A stretch of 64,000 nucleotides of DNA, from assembly GCA_024291935.2 (NCBI GenBank), contig CM044315.1, forward strand, positions 75,374,385 to 75,438,384, read 5' to 3'. Position numbers and translations under genes: made by a program. Each line of letters opens with the position of its first letter. The stretch's first letter is position 1. Positions 22,897 through 34,329 of the stretch are shown piece after piece. The notes under the pieces were generated by a model. That model did not search any database. It worked only from the letters and a program-made list of their open reading frames with translations, and was not told the origin of the DNA. The DNA is from Okapia johnstoni (Eukaryota > Chordata > Mammalia > Artiodactyla > Giraffidae).

Positions 22897-24053
22897 CAGT
22901 TATCCTTGAAAAACTCAGGGGTTAATACACATATAATTTATTTATTTTTTTCTTTTTCTTTTTTTTTTTTAAATAAATTTATTTATTTTAGTTGGGGGCT
23001 AATTACAATATTGTAGTGGTTTTTGCCATACATTGACATGAATCAGCCATGGGTTTACATGTGTTCCCCATCCTGAACCCCCCTCCCACCTCCCTCCCCA
23101 TCCCATCCCTCTGGGTCATCCCATTGCCCCAGCCCTGAGCATTTGTCTCATGCATCGAACCTGGAATGGTGTTCTGTTTCACATATGATAATATACATGT
23201 TTCAATGCTATTGTCCCAGAACGTCCCACCCTCACCTTCTCCCTCAGAGTCCATAAGACTGTTCTATGCATCTGTGTCTCTTATTCTGTCTCGCATATAG
23301 GGTAATCATTACCATCTTTCAAATTCCATATACATGCATTAGTATACTGTATTGGTGTTTTTCTTTCTGGCTTACTTCACTCTGTATAATGGGCTCCAGT
23401 TTCATCCATCTCAATAGAACCGATTCAAATGTATTTTTTTAATGGCTGAGTAATATTCCATTGTGTATATGTACCACAGCTTCCTTATCCATTCGTCTGC
23501 CGATGGACATCTAGGTTGCTTCCATGTCCTGGCTATTGTAAACAGTGCTGCAATGAACATTAGGGTACACACGTCTCTTTCAATTCTGGTTTCCTCAGTG
23601 TGTACGCCCAGCAGTGGGATTGCTGGGTCATATGGCAGTTCTATTCCCAGTTTTTTAAGGAATCTCCACACTGTTCTCCATAGTGGCTGTACTAGTTTGC
23701 ATTCCCACCAACCGTGTAAGAGGGTTCCCTTTTCTCCACACCCTCTCCAGCATTTATTGCTTGTAGACTTTTGGATAGCAGCCATTCTGACTAGTGTGAA
23801 ATGGTACCTCATTGTGGTTTTGATTTGCATTTCTCTAATAATGAGTGACGTTGAGCATCTTTTCATGTGTTTGTTAGCCATCTGTATGTCTTCTTTGGAG
23901 AATTTAATGTCAACCCTCCACATCTGTGATTCCTCTGCATCTGCAGATTCAACCAACCATGAACCATGTAGTACTCTGGTATTTACTATGGCAAAACATC
24001 CTTGTATAAGTGGACCCTTTCAGTTCAAACTATTATTGTTCAAGGGTCAACTG
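22897..24053 (+). mobile_element. Tigger-type DNA transposon remnant, split by L1
   Basis: A small non-autonomous element with terminal inverted repeats. The left end CAGTTATCCTTGAA (22897) pairs with the right end TTCAAGGGTCAACTG (ending 24053). A TA precedes the left end, as expected for Tc1/mariner-like elements, although the right TA is displaced by two bases. Only about 45 bp of the left part and 150 bp of the right part remain visible around the L1. The Tigger assignment rests on the TIR sequence. Confidence 0.72.
22941..23900 (-). mobile_element. Ruminant L1, about 1 kb 3' end, inside Tigger
   Basis: Minus orientation. A long T tract (22941-22970) precedes the same L1 3' end seen at 2.2 kb. 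The ORF2 C-terminus is readable on the minus strand from [19 protein letters not shown] to [14 protein letters not shown]. Truncated at 23900. The hexamer aattta (22935-22940 and 23901-23906) flanks it as a short TSD candidate. Confidence 0.9.
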
Positions 24054-24193
24054 TCTATTAAAGGTTATTAGTAGCCAAATGTGACTTCTAGGTCTTGTGA
24101 TTACACTCACCTTTTAAAGGTTCTCAAGTAGATGTGGGATCTCCACTGATAGGTGAGCCATTTTAGGCTTCTTGATGTCTCTACAGCTTGGCC

Positions 24194-25070
24194 TGTTTAT
24201 TTAACTTATATGCAGAGTACATCATGTGAAATCCCAGGCTAGATGAATCACAAACTGGAATCAAGATTGGTGGGATAAATATCAACAATCTCAGACATGC
24301 TAATGATAACACTTTAATGGCAGAAAATGAAGAGGAACTGAAGAGCCTCTTGATGAGGGTGAAAGAGGAGAGTGAAAAAGCTGGCTTGAAACAAAATTTT
24401 AAAAAGTAAGACCATGGCATCTGGTCCTATCACTCCATGGCAGTTAGATAAGGAAAATGTGGAAACAGTGTCAGATTTCATTTTTCTTTGGCTCCAGAAT
24501 CAATGCATGGATGGTGACTGCAGCCACAAAATTAAGACACTTGCTCCTTGGAAGAATAGCTATGACAAACCTAGACAGTTTATGAAAAAGCAGAGAAATC
24601 ACTTTGTCGACAAAGCTTTGTATAGTCCAAGCTGTGGTTTTTCCAGAAGTCATGTATGGATGTGAGTGTTGGACCATAAAAAAAGCTGAGTGCCAAAGGA
24701 CTGACACTTTCAAACTGTGGTGCTGGGGTAGACTCTTGAGAGTCCCTTGGAAAGCAAGGAGATCAAACAAGTCAAACCTAAAGGAAATCAACCCTGAATA
24801 TTCATTAGAAGGACTGATGCTGAAGCTCAAGCTCCAATACCTTGGCCACCTGATGTGCAGAGCTGATTCATTGGGAAAGACCCTGATGCTCAGAAAAATT
24901 GAGGGCAAGAGGAGACCTGGATGACAGAGGATGAGATGGTTGAATGGCATCGCTGACTCAGTGGACATGAGTTTGAGCAAACTGTGGAATATAGTGATGA
25001 ACAGAGAAGCCTGGCATCCTGCAGTTCATGGGTCATGAAGAGTCATACACGACTTAGCAACTGAACAACA
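24194..25070 (+). mobile_element. BovB LINE, 5'-truncated, 11-bp TSD
   Basis: Begins in the RT palm just after the LSPC codons (tgtttatttaacttatatgc) and runs to the 3' tail. The catalytic YADD box reads HAND, and the frame is broken in several places. The 11-mer acagcttggcc flanks it exactly (24183-24193 and 25071-25081). Confidence 0.95.
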
Positions 25071-25084
25071 ACAGCTTGGCCACA

Positions 25085-26079
25085 CTCTGAGGATTTGACT
25101 CTTCCCTCAAACAACACGAAGTGTTTTTATTCTAGATCTTTGCCAGAAACCACAGCCTGTACTCTCTACTGTTATCAAAATGAGTTAGTTTGTTAAATGA
25201 TATAATACTTTGGGATGGTGTGCAGCCCATCCATTCCTCTATAAATTGTAGGAATTATTACTGAGTCAAGATTTATCATCAGAAAATCATGTACTTGGAC
25301 AAAATTGCTTTGAACTACTTTGTCTGATATCCAGTTGCCTTTCACTTAGCATTTCATCTGGGACACCATGAAAAGCAGTCTGTGTTTGCTCTTAGGCAGT
25401 TTACTGAGATTACTGGTCAAAACATCTATCACCTTCCCTATTTAAGCCCCAGGTGGGCTCATTTGAGTGGAATTTTTTTTTTTTTACTTCCTTAGTGGAG
25501 TTAAGGTAAGTTTCACACACAGAATATGTGTCTTTATTTTCACTGTGGGTGTCGGAAAGCTCAAAGCCAAACTCAAAGCTTAACAGTGTCAACCTGTGTG
25601 GGCACTGATGGCCTATCCAGTTGTGCTCTGTTTCTGTTGACTCTAGCTTTGACCTATTTTCTTAATCTTGATTTTTATATTGTGTTCTTTTATTTCACAA
25701 TTTTATGGTTTATATTTCCTTGGGTTGTGTCAAATCCTTTGTGGAATGAAGTGAGACAGAAAATTATACACATACACCTACAAATCCATAATGTGGTTTT
25801 TGTATCAGGAATTGCTTACATAGTCCAAAGAAAAAGCCAAAGATGCAACTTTTAGGCACTAGAACCAGCTTGAAGATCAAATGATATTTGTGGCTGATAA
25901 GGCACTAGAACCAGCTTGAAGATCAAATGATATTTGTGGCTGATAAAGTAGTTCTTCCAAGTACAAGTCTTGGGAGAGTAGGGGCTCTAATTTTCCTTTT
26001 AAAAGAGTAGTCCTGCCTTCTGAGTTTGGGTCAGAGCTGGATGGTGGAAAAAGGCATTACCCAGAACTCAAAGCTGAGG
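25085..26079. other. Non-coding unique-looking DNA
   Basis: No gene is recognised. The frame at 25526-25855 (109 codons) is hydrophobic by composition and has no motif. It contains the 46-bp tandem duplication listed separately. Confidence 0.4.
25855..25946. repeat. Perfect 46-bp tandem duplication
   Basis: Unit 25855-25900 (starts ggcactagaaccagcttgaa, ends ggctgataa) is repeated without change at 25901-25946. The unit is not part of a repeat I recognise. Confidence 0.97.
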
Positions 26080-26180
26080 AATTTGAGACCTGATCCTTCC
26101 ACTCACTTGCTCTGTATTATTGGCTTTAACACTTTATCTGGGTCTTAGGTTCCAATATGTCTAAAATAGTTTTAAAAGCT
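26080..26180 (+). mobile_element. MIR fragment
   Basis: Plus strand. It contains gagacctgatccttccactc and 'tatctgggtcttaggttcc'. Confidence 0.45.
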
Positions 26181-26896
26181 ATTTTCATTTAAAGATGCAA
26201 TATATAACAATTTAATATGGATGGTATTGATTTATCAGCTTTTCAGGAAGGAAAAGAAATACTATGCTGATTGTAAGACACAATTCCATTTCAAAGATAA
26301 TGTAAAATGTGAAAAAATAGGTTTTTAAACATAAAGCTACTTTCCTCATAGATTTTTTTCCGAGTGTCATAAGTAAGATATTAAATTAAAATGTGGATTT
26401 TAAAATGGTAAAAGACTACACAAATATAGGGAATATTATGCAAGAGAAAGGGTACAAGGCATCGATAATGCATCCTTCTCTTTTTTCCAAATTCTGAATC
26501 TTAATTTCATCTTTTGAAGAATTTTAATCTTCTTTTTAAAGATATGTATAGAGGATAAGGAAACCTCTAAGTGAATGAATATAGAGATCTATCTTGTTGT
26601 TCCCTATGAGCTTGTACTTTCCAAAAGTCAGAAGTTTTCAGTGAGAATTTGGGGGTCTCTGAAGGCAATGAATACTGTCAACTATAGAAGATGTTAAAAA
26701 GGGAATCCCATCATTGCAGAGTGGGATGTAACTGTTAGATACAGTTAATATGCTTAAATTTAACTGCTTTTTATTTTGAAGCTAAAATATTTTATGAAGC
26801 CAGAATGGTTATCCTTCATGGTTTACTGTGCAGTGAAACTCCTTGAGAACTAAGTGCACTGTGTGAGAGTTCTCTAAATTTATTTCCAAGACCCCG
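26181..26896. other. Non-coding, AT-rich, nothing recognised
   Basis: No gene or named repeat is visible. Confidence 0.4.
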
Positions 26897-26906
26897 ACCC
26901 CAGTAT

Positions 26907-28554
26907 CAGTTCAGCTCAGTTCTGTTGCTCAGTCATGTCCAACTCTTTGTTACCCCAAGAACTGCAACATGCCAGGCCTCCCTGTCCATCACCAACTCCC
27001 GGAGTCTACCCAAACCCATGTCCATTGAGTCAGTGACGCCATCCAACCATCTCATCCTCTGTCGTCCCCTTCTTCTCCTGCCCCCAATCTTTCTCAGCAT
27101 CAGGGTCTTTTCAAATCATTCAGCTCTTAGCATCAGGTGGCCAAAGTACTGGAGATTCAGCTTCAACGTGAGTCCTTCCAATAAACACCCAGGACTGATC
27201 TCCTTTAGGATGGACTGGTTGGATCTCCTTGTAGCCCCAGGGACTCTCAAGAGTCTTCTCCAACTCCACAGTTCAAAAGCATCAATTCTTCGGCACTCAG
27301 CTTTCTTTACAGTCCGACTCTCACATCCGTATATGACCATTGGAAAAACCATAGCCTCGACTAGACAGACTTTTGTTGGCAAAGAAATGTCTCTGCTTTT
27401 TAATATGCTCTCTAGGTTGGTCATAACTTTCCTTCTAAGGAGTTAAGTGTCTTTTAATTTCATGGCTGCAATCACCATCTGCAGTGATTTTGGAGCCCAG
27501 AAAAATAAAATCAGCCACTGTTGCCACTGTTTCCCCATCTATTTGCTATGAAGTGATGACATGGACCAGACGCCATGATCTTCATTTTCTGAATGTTGAG
27601 CTTTAAGCCAACTTTTTCACTCTCCTCTTTAACTTTCATCAAGAGGCTCCTTAGTTCTTCTTCACTTTCTGCCATAAGGGTGGTGTCATCTGCATATCTG
27701 AGGTTATTGATATTTCTCCCGGCAATCTTGATTCCAGCTTGTGCTTCATCCAGCCCAGCGTTTCTCATGATGTACTCTGCAAATAAGTTAAATAAGCAGG
27801 GTGACAATATACAGCCTTGACGTACACCTTTTCCTATTTGGAACCAGTCTGTTGTTTCATGTCCAGTTCTAACTGTTGCTTCCTGACCTGCATACAGATT
27901 TCTCAAGAGGCAGGTCAGGTGGTCTGGTATTCCCATCTCTTTCAGAATTGTCCACAGTTTATTGTGACCCACACAGTCAAAGGCTTTGGCATAGTCAATA
28001 AAGCAGAAATGGATATTTTCCTGGAACTCTCTTGCTTTTTCGATGATCTGGCAGATGTTGGCAATTTGATCTCTGGTTCCTCTGCCTTTTCTAAAACCAG
28101 CTTGAACATCTGGAAGTTCACGGTTCCCGTATTGCTGAAGCCTGGCTTGGAGAATTTTAAGTATTACTTTACTAGCATGTGAGATAACTGCAATTGTGCG
28201 GTAGTTTGAACATTCTTTGTCATTGCCTTTCTTTGGGATTGGAACGAAAACTGACCTTTCCCAGTCCTTTGGCCACTGCTGAGTTTTCCAAATTTGCTGG
28301 CATATTGAGTGCAGCACTTTCACAGCATCATCTTTCAGGATTTGAAATAGCTCAATTGGAATTCCATCACCTCCACTAACTTTGTTTGTAGCAATGCTTC
28401 CTAAGGCCCACTTGACTTCACATTCCAGAATGTCTGGCTCTAGGTGAGTGTTCACACCATCGTGATTATCTGGATCATGAAGATCTTTTTTGTACAGTTC
28501 TTCTGTGTTTTCTTGCCACCTCTTCTTAATATCTTCTGCTTCTGTTAGATTCCT
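26907..28554 (-). mobile_element. BovB LINE, 1.65 kb, 10-bp TSD
   Basis: Minus orientation, 3' tail at the left, truncated just after the DRNGMDL region at the right. The 10-mer accccagtat flanks it exactly (26897-26906 and 28555-28564). It is one of the better preserved copies here. Confidence 0.95.
27550..28554 (-). pseudogene. BovB reverse transcriptase fragment, about 335 codons open
   Basis: RT domain readable without a break from TEAEDIKKRWQ to KMKIMASG. All core motifs are present: VPIPKKGN, NYRTIAVIS, QAGFRKGRG, DYAKAFDCV, RQGCILSPCLFNLF, RYADD and GLKLNIQK. The open frame extends about 25 codons to the right into flanking DNA, giving a chance ATG at 28629. After the IMASG block the frame shifts, and the C-terminal part is recovered in other frames (for example 27424-27116). 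The endonuclease is missing through 5' truncation. Confidence 0.9.
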
Positions 28555-28564
28555 ACCCCAGTAT

Positions 28565-28774
28565 ACTTTAGCACTTATTTTATTGAACTTCTTGTTCTTG
28601 ACTATGAGTTTCTGGAGGCCATGGAACAAGTGTTTCTGTTTTGGGTTTTGTTTTTTTTTTTTCTCTGCACTTTACATTTAGTTTGACTGGGCAGACAAAG
28701 GAACCGTAATGGATTATTAGTAATTAGCTGTAAAAGCTACAGTTTGTTTGTGATAGGTCAAGTTCTCCACAACA
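28565..28774. other. Non-coding, one T-run
   Basis: A T-run near 28651-28661. No gene is seen. Confidence 0.4.
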
Positions 28775-28960
28775 TGCCTTCCATTTATTTAATGTTCACA
28801 GCACATCAAATCTATGGCATAGGTAACAATTTTATTTAACGATGACAAACCAGAACCTCTGAAAAGTTCAGTGATTTCCCTGATTTCATACAGCTTGGAA
28901 TAAGAGGAGCTGAGATACAAACCTACATTTTTATGGCACCAAAAGCCAGCCCTCTCTGAG
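28775..28960 (+). mobile_element. MIR SINE
   Basis: Plus strand. MIR 3' half with 'gttcagtgatttccctgatttcatacagc' and 'gaggagctgagatacaaacc'. Confidence 0.6.
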
Positions 28961-29094
28961 GAGAATAGCAGAGTAGGACAGAGAGGGGGTTCTTCTAATA
29001 CCAAGGTATCATATCTGCTGATGATTGATTTGCTATATGCTTAGAAGAACCACTGGATGTTGAGGTGGCTAATATGGTGGGAAGAGGGAAGAAG

Positions 29095-29345
29095 AGTAAT
29101 ATTTAATTGAGCACATGCTACATGCTAAGAATTGTGTTAAGCTCTGTCATAGATGTTTTTTGTTTTAATCTTCTCTATAAGCTTCAGCAATAGCTATTCT
29201 TATTCCTCTTTTATTAAGGGAGAATTTGAATCTAAAAGGGGTTAAGCAACTTACCCAAAGCAAGTAGCTGGCAAGTAACATAGTTAGGATTCAAATCAAG
29301 TGTTTATGATGACAAGGTCCTTGCTCATTCTACTACATAATGATG
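29095..29345 (+). mobile_element. MIR SINE, near complete
   Basis: Plus strand. 'tgagcacatgctacatgcta', then 'ggggttaagcaacttaccc' and 'agtagctggcaagtaacat' appear in the expected order. Confidence 0.72.
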
Positions 29346-31470
29346 GATAGGGATTGGAGAAACAGGGAAGCAGTTTCATACAGGCAAGTGTGACCAGCAA
29401 AAGCAAAAGGGAGCAAGGAAGCATATTTCAGTTCTTTAGAGATTCTTTTTATGGATTCCAAGCTCTGGTTCATTTCATCCTTAAGGAAAATGGGTTCTGG
29501 ACGTGACAACCAAAGCCTATAGCTATTTGAGAATGTGTCTGGGATGTAATCAAGGTGACCTTCCTGCAGGTTAATTTAAAAGAGGACCAATGATCTTTGA
29601 TAGTTACGTGTGGGCCAGATATTTATTATCCAGCCTTGCTTCATGCTGATCTAGTTAAGTTTTTTTTTTTTTTTCCCGTCTGCCTTAAAAAGAAAAACAG
29701 AAAAAAACTAACTCAAATGTTTTGAAGCTACTTTTAAATTAGGAGACAAGATTCCTTTTCACCCCTTACCTAAATAAAAATAGTTTCAAGGATTTCAAAG
29801 GAAAGTATAGGAGTATTGTTAGATTGGCCAATAGAAAACAACCCACATGTCTTGCTCAGCACTATGTCAAAGGAGTATTTTTGGAATCTTTGACAGCCAA
29901 GCTTTCGTGCTGATTGAATGAGCCCCAACAAAATGATCAGGAAGGAATGAATTAAAAACATTGCCCAGAAATTAACGGATTTTTCAGTGTAGTCACTTCC
30001 ACTAACTCTGCTGGGAATTGTAAATATTCTACTTATTTAAGGGCTCTGAGCATGGCTGTGTGGTGGGAGGTTTTCTTTTATGTTTATATTGAGTCTGTTG
30101 CCCATATTAACAATGTAGGAATCATTTGTCTAGGTAATCTTTTACATGGGGCATGAATTTCCTTCTTCCATCCCTTTTTTGACAGCTCTCATGAGTATCA
30201 TCATTCAAGGTAAAACCATGGCAAAATCCAGAGATTCTAACCTCTCTCCCTTGATGCTCAATTTCTGTGCAACTTTGGCAATATCACTATTGCCTCAAAT
30301 CAGCAACCTTGACAAGAGAATCAGTTAGGAGAAACTTCAGCATTCTAAGGCCTTTGAGATGGAACAAGGGATTGAGTCCACTGGGGCTGTTCTCAGGGGC
30401 AGTGGCAAGAAATGGAACTGGAAAAGTCAGTTGGAATCCATGTCTTGGCATGAGTTTTGTCAAGAAGGGTTTCCTACTTTTATTTTTGTTGTATCTCTTT
30501 TGATAACAAAGCCTGAGCTTTGCTTAGATGTTATAAAATGAGGAAAATGAGATGCTTCCCAGTAAGTTAGAACAATAAAAATTGAATTTTTCTAAAGTTA
30601 AACTTAAAACAAACTGATTGGAAGAGAGATATGGAAAATCATCTTTAAAAACGCTTTCAGACCCACGAGGCTGGCTAGTTAAATAATATATTTACAGGAG
30701 AACATGTTGATCCACAACAGCTGATAATCCTGCACATCATAGAAAAGGGAGTTGTGTGGTTTCTGGGATGGCCTCTGACTCAGAAGCTCTGAGACCTGAG
30801 TGCTCTTATGGTTTCAAGCTGTTATGGGGTGGGGGGGTGGTGGGGGGAGGAGGCAGGAAACTGTTTTAGGAGCTAACCATGGAGGCTAATGGAGGGACCA
30901 CTCTATTGCAAAGGTTCTAGTGAGTATACAAAGCTCAATCTAATTTGTCATCTTTGAATCATCACTTTGTGATGAGGGTGAGCTGACAGGGAGATACTAT
31001 GAGTTAGTATCAAGACTATTTGACTAGCAAAACAGACTTGAACCCAGATCTTGACTAGAGCAAGCCTCTTCCCCTGCCTAGCTCCATAAACTTGGGCAAG
31101 TACTTCACCTCTCTGCCACTCAGTTTTCTGACTGCCTGCCTATTACCTTTTACCTATTAACTGCCTATTACCTGACTGCCTCACCTTTACCATTCTATTT
31201 CCTATTTTGCACTTTATCCTTCAAGGTTGCTGGACTGCTCTTTTTAACACCATATTTTTACCTGTGCTGCCTTGCCCTGCCCTAAGGGTAAAGTGCCACC
31301 TCGGCACCCTCTGTTGCTTTCCATCACCTGGAGTTCTGATGCCTTCTAGGGTTCAGCTCACATTTGCCAGTCTCTTGGCTACCAAATCTATCTGCCTCTA
31401 CCAGCTGCCTCTGCAACTAAATCTGCCTTCTCAGCTTTGATCCTAGACATCAGTGGGCACTCCTAAGGTC
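29346..31470. other. Non-coding; T-run, G-rich tract, MIR piece
   Basis: Two kilobases without a recognisable gene. A T-run lies at about 29660-29674, a G-rich tract at 30826-30853 (listed separately), and a MIR-like piece at about 31020-31130 followed by a degenerate 'tattacc' repetition to about 31180. Overlapping frames at 30267-30541 have no motif. Confidence 0.45.
30826..30853 (+). repeat. G-rich tract, possible G-quadruplex
   Basis: Runs of 4, 7 and 6 G plus short G pairs within 28 bases, separated by single T or TGGT. This is sufficient for a four-tetrad-run pattern if the 7-G run is split. Confidence 0.55.
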
Positions 31471-31484
31471 CCACAATGCCTTTT

Positions 31485-33270
31485 TTTTTTAAATAAATTT
31501 ATTTTAGTTGGGGGCTAATTACTTTACAATATTGTAGTAGTTTTTGCCATACATTGACATGAATCAGCCATGGGTTCACATGTGCTCCCCCTCCCGAACC
31601 CTCCTCCCACCTCCCTCCCCATTCCATCCCTCTGGGTCATCCCAATGCTCCAGCCCTGAGCATCCATCCCATGCATAGAATATGGAATGGTGTTCTGCTT
31701 TACATATGACAATATACATGTTTCAATGTTATTATCCCAGAACGTCCCACCCTCACCTTCTTCCTCAGAGTGCACAGGACTGTTCTATGCATCTTTGTCT
31801 CTTATTCTGTCTCGTATATAGGGTTAGTGTTACCATCTTTCAAATTCCATATATATGCATTAGTATACTGTATTGGTGTTTTTCTTTCTGGCTTACTTCA
31901 CTCTGTATAATGGGCTCCAGTTTCATCCATCTCAATAGAACCAATTCAAATGTATTTTTTTTAATGGCTGAGTAATATTCCATTGTGTATATGTACCACA
32001 GCTTCCTTATCCATTCGTCTGCCGATGGACATCTAGGTTGCTTCCATGTCCTGGCTATTGTAAACAGTGCTGCGATGAACATTGGGGTACACGCGTCTCT
32101 TTCAATTCTGGTTTCCTCAGTGTGTATGCCCAGCAGTGGGATTGCTGGGTCATATGGCAGTTCTATTCCCAGTTTTTTAAGGAATCTCCACACTGTTCTC
32201 CATAGTGGCTGTACTAGTTTGCATTCCCACCAACAGTGTAAGAGGGTTCCCTTTTCTCCACACCCTCTCCAGCATTTATTGCTTGTAGACTTTTGGATAG
32301 CAGCCATTCTGACTGGTGTGTAATGGTACCTAGTGGTTTTGATTTGCATTTCTCTAATAATAAGTGATGTTGAGCATCTTTTCATGTGTTTGTTAGCCAT
32401 CTATATGTCTTCTTTGGAGAAATGTCTGTTTAGTTCTTTGGCCCATTTTTTGATTGGGTCGTTTATTTTTCTGGAATTCAGCTGCAGGAGTTGCTTGTAT
32501 ATTTTTGAGATTAATTCTTTGTCAGTTGCTTCGTTTGCTATTATTTTCTCCCATTCTGAAGGCTGTATTTTCACCTTGCTCATAGTTTCCTTTGTTGTGC
32601 AAAAGCTTTTAATTTTAATTAGGTCCCATTTGTTTATTTTTGCTTTTATTTCCAATATTCTGGGAGGTGGGTCATGGAGGATCCTGCTGTGATTTATGTC
32701 GGAGAGTGTTTTGCCTATGTTTTCCTCTAGGAGTTTTATAGTTTCTGGTCTTACGTTTAGATCTTTAATCCATTTTGAGTTTATTTTTGTGTATGGTGTT
32801 AGGAAGTGTTCTAGTTTCATTCTTTTACAAGTGGTTGATCAGTTTTCCCAGCACCACTTGTTAAAGAGATTGTCTTTTCTCTATTGTATACTCTTGCCTC
32901 CTTTGTCGAAGATAAGGTGTCCATAGGTGCGTGGGTTTATCTCTGGGCTTTCTATTTTGTTCCATTGATCTCTATTTCTCTCTTTGTGCCAGTACCACAC
33001 TGTCTTGATGACTGTGGCTTTGTAGTAGAGCTTGAAGTCAGGCAGGTTGATTCGTCCAGTTCCATTCTTCTTTCTCAAGATTGCTTTGGCTATTCAAGGT
33101 TTCTTATATTTCCATACAAATTGTTAAATGATTTGTTCTAGTTCTGTGAAAAATACCATTGGTAGCTTGATAGGGATTGCATTGAATCTATAGATTGCTT
33201 TGGGTAGTATACTCATTTTCACTATATTAATTCTTCCAATCCATGAACACGGTATATTTCTCCATCTGTT
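31485..33270 (-). mobile_element. Ruminant L1, 1.8 kb, 14-bp TSD
   Basis: Minus orientation. A T tract (31481-31490) precedes the shared L1 3' end, and the copy is 5'-truncated in the RT thumb region at 33270. The 14-mer ccacaatgcctttt (31471-31484 and 33271-33284) is a clear TSD. Confidence 0.96.
31840..33078 (-). pseudogene. L1 ORF2 C-terminal fragment
   Basis: C-terminal part of the L1 ORF2 protein, read leftward in three adjoining frames. 33078-32881 contains [19 protein letters not shown]. 32820-32401 contains [20 protein letters not shown] and [20 protein letters not shown]. 32400-31840 contains [14 protein letters not shown] and the cysteine-rich segment C-x3-C-x7-H-x4-C. The first pair is divided by a frameshift and the second by an in-frame stop after FSKEDI. 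The RT catalytic residues and endonuclease are absent. Confidence 0.88.
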
Positions 33271-33284
33271 CCACAATGCCTTTT

Positions 33285-33599
33285 GTAAATGACTGCTTAA
33301 TTTCTCAGTCTTTTCTCAGATAGCTGAAAGGACGTCATTTGAGGGAGAAAATACATGCAAATAGTACAGTTTCAGAGAACAAGACTAGTACTGGTAGGGG
33401 GACATGATATAAATGTATATTATGACATTCCAAATAATTAATACTGTTAAAGAATGATTGAATTCCCGTATAAGGCAGTGAACTCCTTATCATTAGAGGT
33501 ATTCAATCTGAGAATGAATGATTACTGATCATGGAAAGTGGCTTTTTGCCCCAGTAGGAAGGTCAGATTAGATGGCCTTCAAGATCTCTTCCAGCAGAA
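33285..33599. other. Non-coding stretch, nothing recognised
   Basis: No gene or named repeat is visible. Confidence 0.4.
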
Positions 33600-34077
33600 A
33601 AGAGCAAGGACCTAAGAGAAACATAAGAAATTAAGAAAACATGGCAATAATACACAGAAGAACTATACAGAAAAGATCTTAATGATTTGGATAACCAACA
33701 ATAGTGTGGTCACTAATCTAGAGCCAGACATCCAGGAGTGTGAAGTCAAGTGGGCCTTAGGATGCATTACTATGAGTAAAGTTAGTGAAGGTGATGGAAT
33801 TCCAGCTAAGCTATTTCAAATCCTAAATTATGATACTATTAAAGTGCTGCGTTCAATATGCCCGCAAAATTAGATAACTCAACAATGGCCACAGGACTGG
33901 AAAAGGTCGGTTTTCATTCCAATCCCAAAGAAAAGCAATGCCAAATAATGTTCAAATTACCATAAAGTTTTGCTCATTTCACATGTTAGCAAGATACTGC
34001 TCAAAATCCTTCAGGTTAGGCTTCCGCAGTACGTGAACAAAGAATTTCCAGATGTACAATCTGAATTTAGAAAAGGC

Positions 34078-34316
34078 TGCTGCTGCTGCTGTGTCGCTTC
34101 TGTCGTGTCCGACTCTGTGCCACCCCATAGACGAAACCCCACCAGGCTCCGCTCTCCCTGGGATTCTCCAGGCAATAACACTGGAGTGGGTTGCCATTAC
34201 CTCCTCCAATGCATGAAAGTGAAAAGTGAAAGTGAAGTCGCTCAGTCATGTCCGACTCTTCGCGACCCCACGGACTGCAGCCTACCAGGCTCTTCTGTCC
34301 ATGGGATTTTCCAGGC
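34078..34316 (-). mobile_element. Bov-A2 SINE inside BovB
   Basis: Minus orientation, (GCT)n at the left, then two BovB-derived monomers (tgtcgtgtccgactctgtgc... and gtcgctcagtcatgtccgac...). The 7-mer aaaaggc lies at both ends (34071-34077 and 34317-34323). Confidence 0.9.
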
Positions 34317-34329
34317 AAAAGGCAGAGGA

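Noticed and set aside
26925..27446. 173-codon plus-strand frame
   Set aside because: Antisense shadow of the BovB C-terminal region, identical in kind to those at 42363 and 46125.
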